Positions 1 to 4,648 of a DNA stretch of 5,917 nucleotides are shown one piece after another. The first letter of the stretch is position 1, and each line of letters starts with the position of its first letter. Made by a program: the position numbers and the translations under genes. Under the pieces are notes generated by a model that saw only the letters and a program-made list of their open reading frames with translations, was not told the origin of the DNA and did no database searches. Origin of the DNA: Chloroflexia bacterium (GTDB lineage Bacteria > Chloroflexota > Chloroflexia > Thermobaculales > Thermobaculaceae); NCBI GenBank assembly GCA_013695265.1, contig JACDAU010000426.1, positions 1-5,917 of the forward strand. Reading direction: 5' to 3'.

Positions 1-131
1 AGCGCACTCTGGAGGAGGTCGGGCGCGCGTTCGGCGTGACACGCGAGCGTATTCGCCAGATCGAGGCGAAGGCGCTGCGCAAGCTTCGGCGACCGAACTT
101 CAGCCGCCAACTCCGAGACTATCTGGATTAA
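1..131 (+). CDS. rpoD: RNA polymerase sigma factor RpoD/SigA, C-terminal fragment (5' end outside window)
   Basis: Reading from base 3 gives 42 codons ending in TAA at 129-131. They form sigma region 4.2, the helix-turn-helix that contacts the -35 promoter element. The peptide contains the sequence LEEVGRAFGVTRERIRQIE followed by AKALRKLR, the recognition-helix signature of sigma-70 group 1/2 factors. The tail, RRPNFSRQLRDYLD, matches the short C-terminal extension of primary sigma factors. The protein binds core RNA polymerase and directs transcription of housekeeping genes. Only the last tenth or so of the gene is visible, so regions 1-3 and the start cannot be assessed. A group 2 (non-essential) sigma factor remains possible, but the tail favours the primary one. 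A strong hairpin follows 30 bases after the stop, which suggests the gene ends its transcription unit. Confidence 0.9.
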   Translation, partial: RTLEEVGRAFGVTRERIRQIEAKALRKLRRPNFSRQLRDYLD

Positions 132-161
132 GCCAGGCAGGCGAAGCCACTCTCCCTGCAC

Positions 162-197
162 GATGGACTGGGCGTTCACACGAACACCCAGTCCATC
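162..197 (+). terminator. Hairpin terminator candidate after rpoD
   Basis: GATGGACTGGG at 162-172 is perfectly complementary to CCCAGTCCATC at 187-197 (11 bp). After one C/A mismatch the stem continues with GTTC (174-177) pairing to GAAC (182-185) around an ACAC tetraloop. This very stable hairpin lies 30 bases after the rpoD stop and before the obg promoter, where a terminator is expected. The bases after it (CTCTCATTGACC) are not a U-tract, so it may be a non-canonical or factor-assisted terminator, or a 3'-end stabiliser. Confidence 0.6.
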
Positions 198-260
198 CTC
201 TCATTGACCATGTGCGGGCGCTGCTCTTTTTAATCCGAGGCTCATCGTTCCGCTGCCGGG

Positions 261-266
261 TATAAT
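261..266 (+). promoter_or_regulatory. -10 box (TATAAT) candidate for obg
   Basis: A perfect TATAAT lies 120 bases upstream of the obg start, downstream of the rpoD hairpin. No TTGACA-like hexamer stands 16-18 bases upstream, and no TGn precedes the box, so only the -10 supports it. Transcription would begin near 273 and give a leader of about 115 nt. Confidence 0.45.
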
Positions 267-310
267 GTCATCTGCGGCTGTGGAGAATTTCTGACTGCGT
301 ACGCGATGAT

Positions 311-356
311 GCGCGAGGCTCGCGCACCGGAGTGCAGAATGCGCGTTAATGGCGCA
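311..356 (+). other. Inverted repeats in the obg leader
   Basis: Two short GC-rich hairpins can form in the presumed leader: GCGCGA (311-316) with TCGCGC (320-325) around a GGC loop, and TGCGC (340-344) with GCGCA (352-356) around a 7-base loop. They precede the ribosome binding site at 379-383 by about 20 bases. This matches no riboswitch or leader family I recognise, and the structures could be chance in GC-rich DNA. Confidence 0.25.
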
Positions 357-378
357 CAGCGATCCACGGGCGAAACAT

Positions 379-383
379 GGAGG
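379..383 (+). promoter_or_regulatory. Ribosome binding site of obg (short spacing)
   Basis: GGAGG ends three bases before the ATG at 387. It is the only strong Shine-Dalgarno match near any in-frame start and decides between 387 and the upstream ATGs. The spacing is shorter than the usual 5-9 bases. Confidence 0.6.
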
Positions 384-386
384 CAA

Positions 387-1679
387 ATGTACGACCGAGC
401 AGCGATTCAAGTTACGGCAGGCGCTGGGGGCAACGGCAGTGCGAGCCTGCGCCACGAAAAGAACGCGCCAAAGGGCGGCCCAGATGGTGGAGACGGTGGA
501 CGTGGCGGCTCCGTTTACGTGGAGGCGGTCGGGAACCTGAACACGCTCCACACGTTTCGCTACAAGCGGGTGTTCAAGGCGCAGCCTGGTGGGGCCGGCT
601 TGAAGCAAAAGCAGCACGGGAAGGCGGGCGAGGATCTGGTTCTCCAGGTGCCGGCGGGCACTGTTGTGTATGACGCCGAAACCGCCGAGACGCTCGCTGA
701 TCTCACGGATCACGGCGAACGAGTCATGGTCGTCCGTGGAGGCAGGGGCGGACTGGGCAATACTCACTTCAGAACCAGCACCTATCAGACGCCACGCTTC
801 GCGGAACGCGGCGAGCCAGGGCAGGAGCGCCGACTCCGGTTCGAGCTCAAGCTGCTGGCCGATGTTGCCCTGGTCGGATTTCCGAACGCCGGTAAGAGCA
901 CCCTGCTTTCCACCATCAGTGCGGCCACGCCGAAGATCGGCAACTACCCATTTACCACGCTCGAACCCGTGCTTGGCGTCGTCGCGGTGCCGGGCACCGA
1001 GGATTCGTACGTTGTCGCCGACATTCCGGGCCTTGTGGAGGGGGCACACGAGGGCGTGGGTCTGGGGGATGAGTTTCTTCGGCATATCGAGCGGACACGA
1101 GTACTTCTGTATGTCGTGGACGGCTCAGGTCAGGAGGGCCGTACTGCAGTCGAGGACTACCAGACGCTGCGACGCGAGCTTGCGGCGTATCAACCTGAGA
1201 TGGCGCAGAAGCCGGCATTGATTGCTTTTAATAAGATTGACATGCCCGAGGCTCAGGAGAACCTGGAGGCGTTTCGCTCGGTAGTTGTCGGCGAGAGCAC
1301 GGTGCTTGCGGTCTCGGGGGCTGCGCGAATCGGGCTTGAGATGATCGTGTTGAAACTCGCGGAGATGCTAGAGAGCGCGCCTCCACCCGCCCGTTTCGCT
1401 CCGAAGCAGGAGGAGACCGTGCTGCATCCGCACGCGGTGGATAACAGCCGGTACGCGATCAACCACGAGGCCGATGGTATGTGGCAGGTGACCGGCCCAA
1501 CCATCGAACGCATCGCGGTGATGACGGACATGGCGAACGACGAAGCAGTTCGTCGGCTCGAACGGGAGTTGAACCGACTCGGAATCACTCGCGACCTGGA
1601 AGCGGCGGGCATTGCGTATGGCGACGTCCTCCAGATCGGGGCAGTCGAGATCGACTGGGGTGAGGCGGATCTGGACTGA
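387..1679 (+). CDS. obg: GTPase Obg/CgtA, ribosome assembly and stress regulator
   Basis: This 430-residue P-loop GTPase associates with the 50S ribosomal subunit during assembly. Residues 1-158 are the glycine-rich Obg fold, including GGPDGGDGGRGG at about 30-41. The G domain follows, with G1 GFPNAGKS (164-171), G2 region PFTTLEP (188-194), G3 DIPG (212-215), G4 NKID (282-285) and G5 SGA (310-312). Residues about 343-425 match the OCT domain found in a subset of Obg proteins. Length and domain order are complete and no key residue is missing. The ATG at 387 is chosen because MYDRAAIQVTAGAGGNG aligns with the family N-terminus and GGAGG sits at 379-383, although its 3-base spacing is short. 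The frame is open upstream to ATG codons at 306, 309 and 339, but these would add a 16-27 residue tail unlike the family. The gene stands alone between rpoD and a convergent transporter gene. Confidence 0.96.
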   Translation: MYDRAAIQVTAGAGGNGSASLRHEKNAPKGGPDGGDGGRGGSVYVEAVGNLNTLHTFRYKRVFKAQPGGAGLKQKQHGKAGEDLVLQVPAGTVVYDAETAETLADLTDHGERVMVVRGGRGGLGNTHFRTSTYQTPRFAERGEPGQERRLRFELKLLADVALVGFPNAGKSTLLSTISAATPKIGNYPFTTLEPVLGVVAVPGTEDSYVVADIPGLVEGAHEGVGLGDEFLRHIERTRVLLYVVDGSGQEGRTAVEDYQTLRRELAAYQPEMAQKPALIAFNKIDMPEAQENLEAFRSVVVGESTVLAVSGAARIGLEMIVLKLAEMLESAPPPARFAPKQEETVLHPHAVDNSRYAINHEADGMWQVTGPTIERIAVMTDMANDEAVRRLERELNRLGITRDLEAAGIAYGDVLQIGAVEIDWGEADLD

Positions 1680-1686
1680 AGCAGCA

Positions 1687-1709
1687 CGGACGGTCGACTC
1701 TACCGTCCG
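1687..1709. terminator. Shared hairpin between convergent obg and MFS genes
   Basis: CGGACGGT (1687-1694) pairs perfectly with ACCGTCCG (1702-1709) around a 7-base loop. It starts 8 bases after the obg stop, and its right arm overlaps the transporter's TAG stop (complement of 1700-1702). A hairpin here could serve both transcripts, but there is no T-run on either side, so intrinsic termination would be weak. Confidence 0.45.
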
Positions 1710-2995
1710 CGATCGGTTCCCGCCGGGATCGAGGGCGCCGGCCCTCGCGCAGCAGCCGCTGGCAGACTCTCCTGCGGCTCGGCTTTCATGCGTGGTAATC
1801 GCAGGGCGATCAGCACCGAGACCGCGTAGAGCACCGCGCCGGTGAGGAAGACGTAGCGAAGACTGGCTGCGGCAATAACACCCGCGACTACTGGGCTCAG
1901 ACCACCACCAACCATCGAGCCAGTTGAAATCAACCCGAAGCTCGCACCTCGTGAGTTCTGGGGCAAATGTCGGCTGGCAATGGTGAAGGCGAGCGTCACC
2001 GTCCCTCCCGCCATCAGCGCGAGGAGGACGCGAGCCACGAAGAGTTGTGGTGTACTCTGGACGCCCGCAAGCAGCATGGTCGCTACCACGCCACCGAGGA
2101 GTGTCGCGAGCAGCAGCGTACGGATCGGCCGTCTGCCCGCTAGCCTGCCGACCGCGCTTGCAGCTATGGCCGAAACTATGGCGCCAAAGCTAGTCAGGAA
2201 GCCGGCCCAGAACGCGACCGACCGCTCCGGTGTGCCTAGTTGCTCGATGTATAAGGGCAGAAAGGCGTTCATGCTCCGGTCAACGAACTGTGAGAGAAAC
2301 AGCACCCCGATGAGCGGGAGCAGCGTTGGGAGCAACAGAACCTCACGGAATGGTACGCGCGCCTTTGCTTCGCGCTGCACCCGAGACCGGGGGGCGTCTT
2401 TGAACAGCAGGGTCATCGCGATGAGAGCAGCCACGTACAGACAGGCCGAAACGAAGAACGTTCTGCGCACCCCAATCGTGCCAGCGAGAACGCCGCCGAG
2501 TAGTGGTCCGGAGGCGTTCGTAAGCAGCATCGCGGACTGAAGCCGACCCAGGGCAGCCCCTGCACGGTCCTGCGGCGCGGAAACGGAGATCATCGTCATG
2601 GCCATCGCGCCCATGCCGCCGAAGATCCCCCAGAGCACTCGGAGCGCGAAGAGTTGCACGACGCTGGTCGCCAGACCCATGAAGAAAGCAATGAACACGA
2701 ATACAATCAGCGAGCGCAAAAACATCGCCTTATGGCCAAAGCGGTCGGCGAGCAGGCCCCAAATCGGCGCCATCAATCCTGCGAGCAAGGGTGAAACCCC
2801 GAAGATCAACCCCGACCAGAGCGCCACCTGCGCGGGATCGGTCACGCCCAACTCCCGGACGTAGAGCGGAAGAAACGGCATTACAATCGTGAAGCCGCTG
2901 AAGGCGACGAAGATAGAGCCAGTCAGCACCCAGGCGTTGCGCTCCCACTGCTGCGAGGGCAGTGCCGACCGTAGGCGTGCGAGCGAGTGCGTCAA
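1700..2995 (-). CDS. MFS transporter, DHA1 drug-efflux type (MdtG-like)
   Basis: This 431-residue inner-membrane protein shows about twelve hydrophobic segments (roughly 22-45, 58-80, 90-110, 113-135, 150-172, 177-197, 220-245, 258-280, 292-312, 316-338, 352-375, 378-398). The N-half resembles the E. coli MdtG pattern: VMPFLPLYVRELGVT at 38-52, then WSG at 60-62. MFS motif A, GLLADRFGHK, is at 80-89; its second-half copy, GRLAGRR at 283-289, lacks the acidic residue. GPLLGG at 163-168 resembles the motif C signature of proton/drug antiporters. It probably exports small hydrophobic compounds using the proton gradient; the substrate cannot be read from sequence. The C-terminal tail after residue 398 is Pro/Ala-rich. 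The start is a TTG preceded by GGAGGT with 8-base spacing. It is convergent with obg and transcribed away from the lipoprotein gene; no regulator gene lies nearby. Confidence 0.88.
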   Translation of the reverse strand: MTHSLARLRSALPSQQWERNAWVLTGSIFVAFSGFTIVMPFLPLYVRELGVTDPAQVALWSGLIFGVSPLLAGLMAPIWGLLADRFGHKAMFLRSLIVFVFIAFFMGLATSVVQLFALRVLWGIFGGMGAMAMTMISVSAPQDRAGAALGRLQSAMLLTNASGPLLGGVLAGTIGVRRTFFVSACLYVAALIAMTLLFKDAPRSRVQREAKARVPFREVLLLPTLLPLIGVLFLSQFVDRSMNAFLPLYIEQLGTPERSVAFWAGFLTSFGAIVSAIAASAVGRLAGRRPIRTLLLATLLGGVVATMLLAGVQSTPQLFVARVLLALMAGGTVTLAFTIASRHLPQNSRGASFGLISTGSMVGGGLSPVVAGVIAAASLRYVFLTGAVLYAVSVLIALRLPRMKAEPQESLPAAAARGPAPSIPAGTDRGR

Positions 2996-3003
2996 GACAG
3001 CCT

Positions 3004-3009
3004 ACCTCC
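3004..3009 (-). promoter_or_regulatory. Ribosome binding site that sets the TTG start of the MFS gene
   Basis: The minus strand reads GGAGGT here, 8 bases before the TTG at 2995-2993. No in-frame ATG or GTG nearby has a comparable site, so TTG is taken as the start. Confidence 0.7.
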
Positions 3010-3018
3010 GTTCTGCCT

Positions 3019-3049
3019 ATTATGTGCATAACTGCGGCTACGAGGTCAA
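3019..3049 (-). promoter_or_regulatory. Possible MFS promoter with overlapping palindrome
   Basis: On the minus strand TTGACC (3049-3044) is a 5/6 match to the -35 consensus, and CATAAT (3024-3019) is 5/6 for the -10. The spacer is 19 bases, longer than ideal. The perfect inverted repeat TTATG-tg-CATAA (3020-3031) overlaps the -10 and could be an operator. The predicted start site falls only a few bases before the ribosome binding site. This is plausible but unproven. Confidence 0.35.
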
Positions 3050-3298
3050 CTCGGCCGTGTGCAGTCCGCTACTCAAGCTGGCCGTAGCGCCCAAGGTGAC
3101 GCTGCTCCTGTCACCAGCGCAGTACCGATGGAGGTTCGGTCATGTCAACCTTGCAAGCCGCCCGTGCTACCTTGAACGAGCCGCGCAGAGGCGGAACGGC
3201 TTCCCGATGGAGAGCGGTTAGCCGCCCCACCCAGCGGCGTATGCCGTCTCAGCGAGCGAATGTGCAGGCATACGACGTGCTAAGTCGTCCGTGAGTGC
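3050..3298 (+). other. Structured intergenic leader upstream of the small lipoprotein gene
   Basis: No gene is seen in this stretch. It holds several inverted repeats: GGTGAC (3095-3100) with GTCACC (3110-3115), flanked by GCGC at 3087-3090 and 3117-3120; ACCGA (3124-3128) with TCGGT (3136-3140); CGTATGCC (3238-3245) with GGCATACG (3267-3274), an 8-bp perfect stem with a 21-base loop; and ACGAC (3272-3276) with GTCGT (3284-3288). The last two share 3272-3274, so they cannot both form fully. CCGATGGAG occurs twice (3125-3133 and 3204-3212). It resembles no riboswitch, T-box or tRNA I know. It may be a regulatory leader or decayed DNA. Confidence 0.35.
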
Positions 3299-3313
3299 AA
3301 AGGAGTCTCCAAG

Positions 3314-3463
3314 ATGACGAAACAGCGGATATCGGCCTTCGTTCTGAGCCTGTTGCTTGCGGTGCTTCTCACCGGATGCCAGGGTGAGGGCGATGGTGAC
3401 GACAACGGCGGTGAAGATGACGGCGAGGACGACGGAGGATATCACACGCTCGTACTGCTATAG
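3314..3463 (+). CDS. Small acidic lipoprotein, 49 residues, possibly truncated
   Basis: The ATG at 3314 follows AAAGGAG (3299-3305) with 8-base spacing. The product starts MTKQRISAF, a basic n-region, followed by a hydrophobic core (about residues 8-19) and the lipobox LTGC with Cys22 as the predicted lipidation site. This is a clear SPase II signal peptide. The mature part is only 28 residues: a Gly/Asp/Glu-rich stretch (ten acidic residues, no Lys or Arg) ending YHTLVLL before TAG. Such acidic tracts usually link the lipid anchor to a folded extracellular domain, and none is present here, so the gene may be the remnant of a larger lipoprotein. After the TAG the same frame stays open for 53 codons (to 3623), but that peptide is basic and unlike a known domain. 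Alternatively it is a real mini-lipoprotein of the outer membrane face. Function unknown. Confidence 0.6.
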   Translation: MTKQRISAFVLSLLLAVLLTGCQGEGDGDDNGGEDDGEDDGGYHTLVLL

Positions 3464-3883
3464 TATCTTCCACTTGCCAGGATCGCGAAGTCGGACGCAG
3501 GGTCGAAGCTGCAACGCTCGCAGGTACGAAGGCGTTGGCTCAACTCTGCCGACACATACCGGTCACGACGCGCGACTGAGGTGAGGCACACCACTCACCT
3601 TATATCAGCCACGGCTGAAAGGTAGCACATCGGTCGTTTCGAGCCTGTGAGGAACTTGTGGTCGGGGTTACTTTTCCGTCACCACAGTGTCGAACTCGTG
3701 CCGAGCTTGTGATCGGGACGATTATGCATCATGTTCGGTGGGATCGCGGACCAGTAGCCTACTGCGAGCAAGAGCGCATTTCAACTTGTCTGACGTCGCG
3801 ATTCCAGTTGATCGTGATAGTCAGTCAAACTTCCGGGTCCGCCGCTTGTTCGTGGAAAGGAGCACGTTGAAAGCTATTGGTTA
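3464..3883. other. Stretch of about 420 bases without a recognisable gene
   Basis: The frames open here on either strand have no convincing ribosome binding site, start or protein motif. The only structure seen is a pair of inverted repeats at 3577-3618. The stretch lies between a possibly truncated lipoprotein gene and the 3' end of a decayed VOC gene, and it may itself be gene debris. Confidence 0.5.
3577..3618 (+). terminator. Tandem hairpins downstream of the lipoprotein gene, weak terminator candidate
   Basis: AGGTGAG (3579-3585) pairs with CTCACCT (3594-3600) around an 8-base loop and can extend by a G-U and a T-A pair. It is followed directly by TCAGC (3605-3609) with GCTGA (3614-3618) around CACG. 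No clear T-run follows, and the hairpins begin more than 110 bases after the lipoprotein stop. The role in termination is uncertain. Confidence 0.3.
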
Positions 3884-4257
3884 CTATGTGTCCGCTGCTG
3901 TGTCGACGAGGAAAGAACCGATTCCCTTCAGGGTCGGCCAGCACGTTAAAATCCACGTCGGGTGGATATAAATCCCACGCCACCCGATCAGCCCCCAAAT
4001 GAGATAAGCCACTCGACCTCGAAGGCTCGATAAACCGGGTTCTCCGCGAAGAGATCAAGATGCACGCGAAGGGGCTCCTGCACAGGAGACCCGCTCATGT
4101 CAAGCGCCAGATGCGTTACGGTGCCAACCGCAGGCAATAGCACGACCCAGTTGTTTTCTCCTTTTATCGCGGGGCACAGAGTCATGCGCCGTGCTCGAAG
4201 AATTAGAGCTTGAGGAAGGTGCTCAACGCCCAGGACAACGGTTCCTACGCGCGGCAT
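3884..4257 (-). pseudogene. Glyoxalase-like VOC-fold protein gene broken by several frameshifts
   Basis: Read from ATG 4257 (or GTG 4263), the minus strand gives MPRVGTVVLGVEHLPQAL, then WVVLLP, LALDMSGSPVQEPLRVHLDLFAEN and VEWLISFG, and stops. The next frame continues ADRVAWDLYPPDVDF and VLADPEGNRF, and a third frame ends LVDTAADT at tandem TAG-TAA stops (from 3886). Joined, the pieces make about 124 residues, the usual length of a glyoxalase-like VOC protein. The VHLDL, VLADPEGNRF and adjacent segments are characteristic of that family. One break is an extra G in a G5 run (complement of 3992-3996). A second is an extra base near 3911-3914, where a Cys codon is expected. A probable compensating pair lies around 4193-4200 and in the A4 run at 4162-4165. 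No ribosome binding site precedes the start. Family members bind or modify small molecules; this copy should be non-functional unless the indels are sequencing errors. Confidence 0.72.
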
Positions 4258-4339
4258 GCACACAGGGTGTCAACCATCGCGCCACTAGCGAAGATCCAGC
4301 GCACCGATTTCGCCGCGATTCGCGCACATCAACAGCCAC

Positions 4340-4549
4340 CTAGAACTTGCCGTTGTTCACAAGAAGTTGGACGTGCTGCTTAAGTTGCTCTACCGCCTGC
4401 TCATCCTGCTGCTGGAACTGTTGGAAGATCTGTACACATTCCTGACTCCCGGCATCCTGTGCGTCCTGAATGTACTTGTCGTACGTGGTTAGCGCCTCGG
4501 ACTTGTTGTGCAGGGCCGTGATGATGTTGTACGAATTGTTGTCTAGCAC
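4340..4549 (-). CDS. Small helical protein, ferritin-like half-bundle, function unknown
   Basis: This 69-residue protein starts at GTG 4549, preceded by AAGGAG (complement of 4559-4564) with 9-base spacing, and ends in TAG. It has no signal peptide or membrane segment. The sequence predicts two amphipathic helices (about 4-33 and 36-64) joined by a turn at A33-G34-S35. It is rich in Gln, with a run IFQQFQQQDEQAVEQL at 41-56 and one Cys at 38. Acidic and His positions E18, E37, E50, E54 and H59 recall ferritin-like or coat-F-type helical proteins, and two copies could pair into a four-helix bundle. That is inference: there is no clear ExxH metal site, so metal binding is not established. It is divergent from rsmI across about 100 bases, and 3' to it is the decayed VOC gene in the same orientation. 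I do not recognise a named family. Confidence 0.7.
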   Translation of the reverse strand: MLDNNSYNIITALHNKSEALTTYDKYIQDAQDAGSQECVQIFQQFQQQDEQAVEQLKQHVQLLVNNGKF

Positions 4550-4558
4550 GTTTCTTTT

Positions 4559-4564
4559 CTCCTT
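4559..4564 (-). promoter_or_regulatory. Ribosome binding site that sets the GTG start of the small helical protein
   Basis: The minus strand reads AAGGAG, 9 bases before the GTG at 4549. This supports both the start choice and the reality of this short gene. Confidence 0.65.
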
Positions 4565-4582
4565 ACTACGCGGCTGGAGGTC

Positions 4583-4611
4583 GCATCCATCCCGCCTGCA
4601 TCACGGATGCA
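4583..4611. promoter_or_regulatory. Overlapping inverted repeats between divergent genes, possible operator
   Basis: TGCATC-acg-GATGCA (4597-4611) is a perfect 6-bp inverted repeat. GCATCC at 4583-4588 is a second, alternative partner for GGATGC at 4605-4610. The repeats sit between the divergent rsmI and small helical-protein genes, just upstream of the rsmI -10 box. They could bind a dimeric regulator or form a hairpin in the helical-protein leader. No regulator is identified. Confidence 0.35.
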
Positions 4612-4635
4612 CAACGCGTGCCACCTCGACTGCGA

Positions 4636-4641
4636 TATACT
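4636..4641 (+). promoter_or_regulatory. -10 box (TATACT) giving a leaderless rsmI transcript
   Basis: TATACT ends seven bases before the GTG at 4649, which places the transcription start at or one base before the start codon. No -35 hexamer is evident at 4612-4618. The lack of any Shine-Dalgarno before the GTG fits leaderless translation. Confidence 0.45.
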
Positions 4642-4648
4642 GGGCGTC

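Noticed and set aside
204..209. TTGACC as a -35 element for the TATAAT at 261
   Set aside because: The spacing of 51 bases is far outside the workable 15-20 base range.
201..1085. Long minus-strand open frame (294 codons) opposite obg
   Set aside because: It lies antisense to a complete, clearly recognised obg gene, has no family motif, and long antisense frames are common in GC-rich genes.
1980..2540. Plus-strand open frame of 186 codons inside the MFS gene
   Set aside because: It is antisense to the transporter; its Ser/Arg/Thr-rich composition is a shadow of the membrane-protein codons.
2889..3221. Plus-strand 110-codon open frame crossing the MFS start and the intergenic region
   Set aside because: It overlaps the real MFS 5' end, has no ribosome binding site and no recognisable motif.
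3218..3445. Minus-strand 75-codon frame with a hydrophobic start resembling a membrane segment
   Set aside because: It is antisense to the Asp/Glu-rich stretch of the lipoprotein gene, which automatically yields Val/Ile-rich codons. It has no Shine-Dalgarno site, while the plus strand has both AAAGGAG and a lipobox.
3658..3971. Two overlapping plus-strand frames of 70 and 94 codons
   Set aside because: No ribosome binding site or protein motif; the second runs antisense into the 3' end of the decayed VOC gene.
4607..4648. Upstream ATG start for rsmI adding 14 residues
   Set aside because: The added residues do not fit the RsmI family N-terminus, there is no Shine-Dalgarno site, and the ATG lies in a palindrome upstream of the -10 box.
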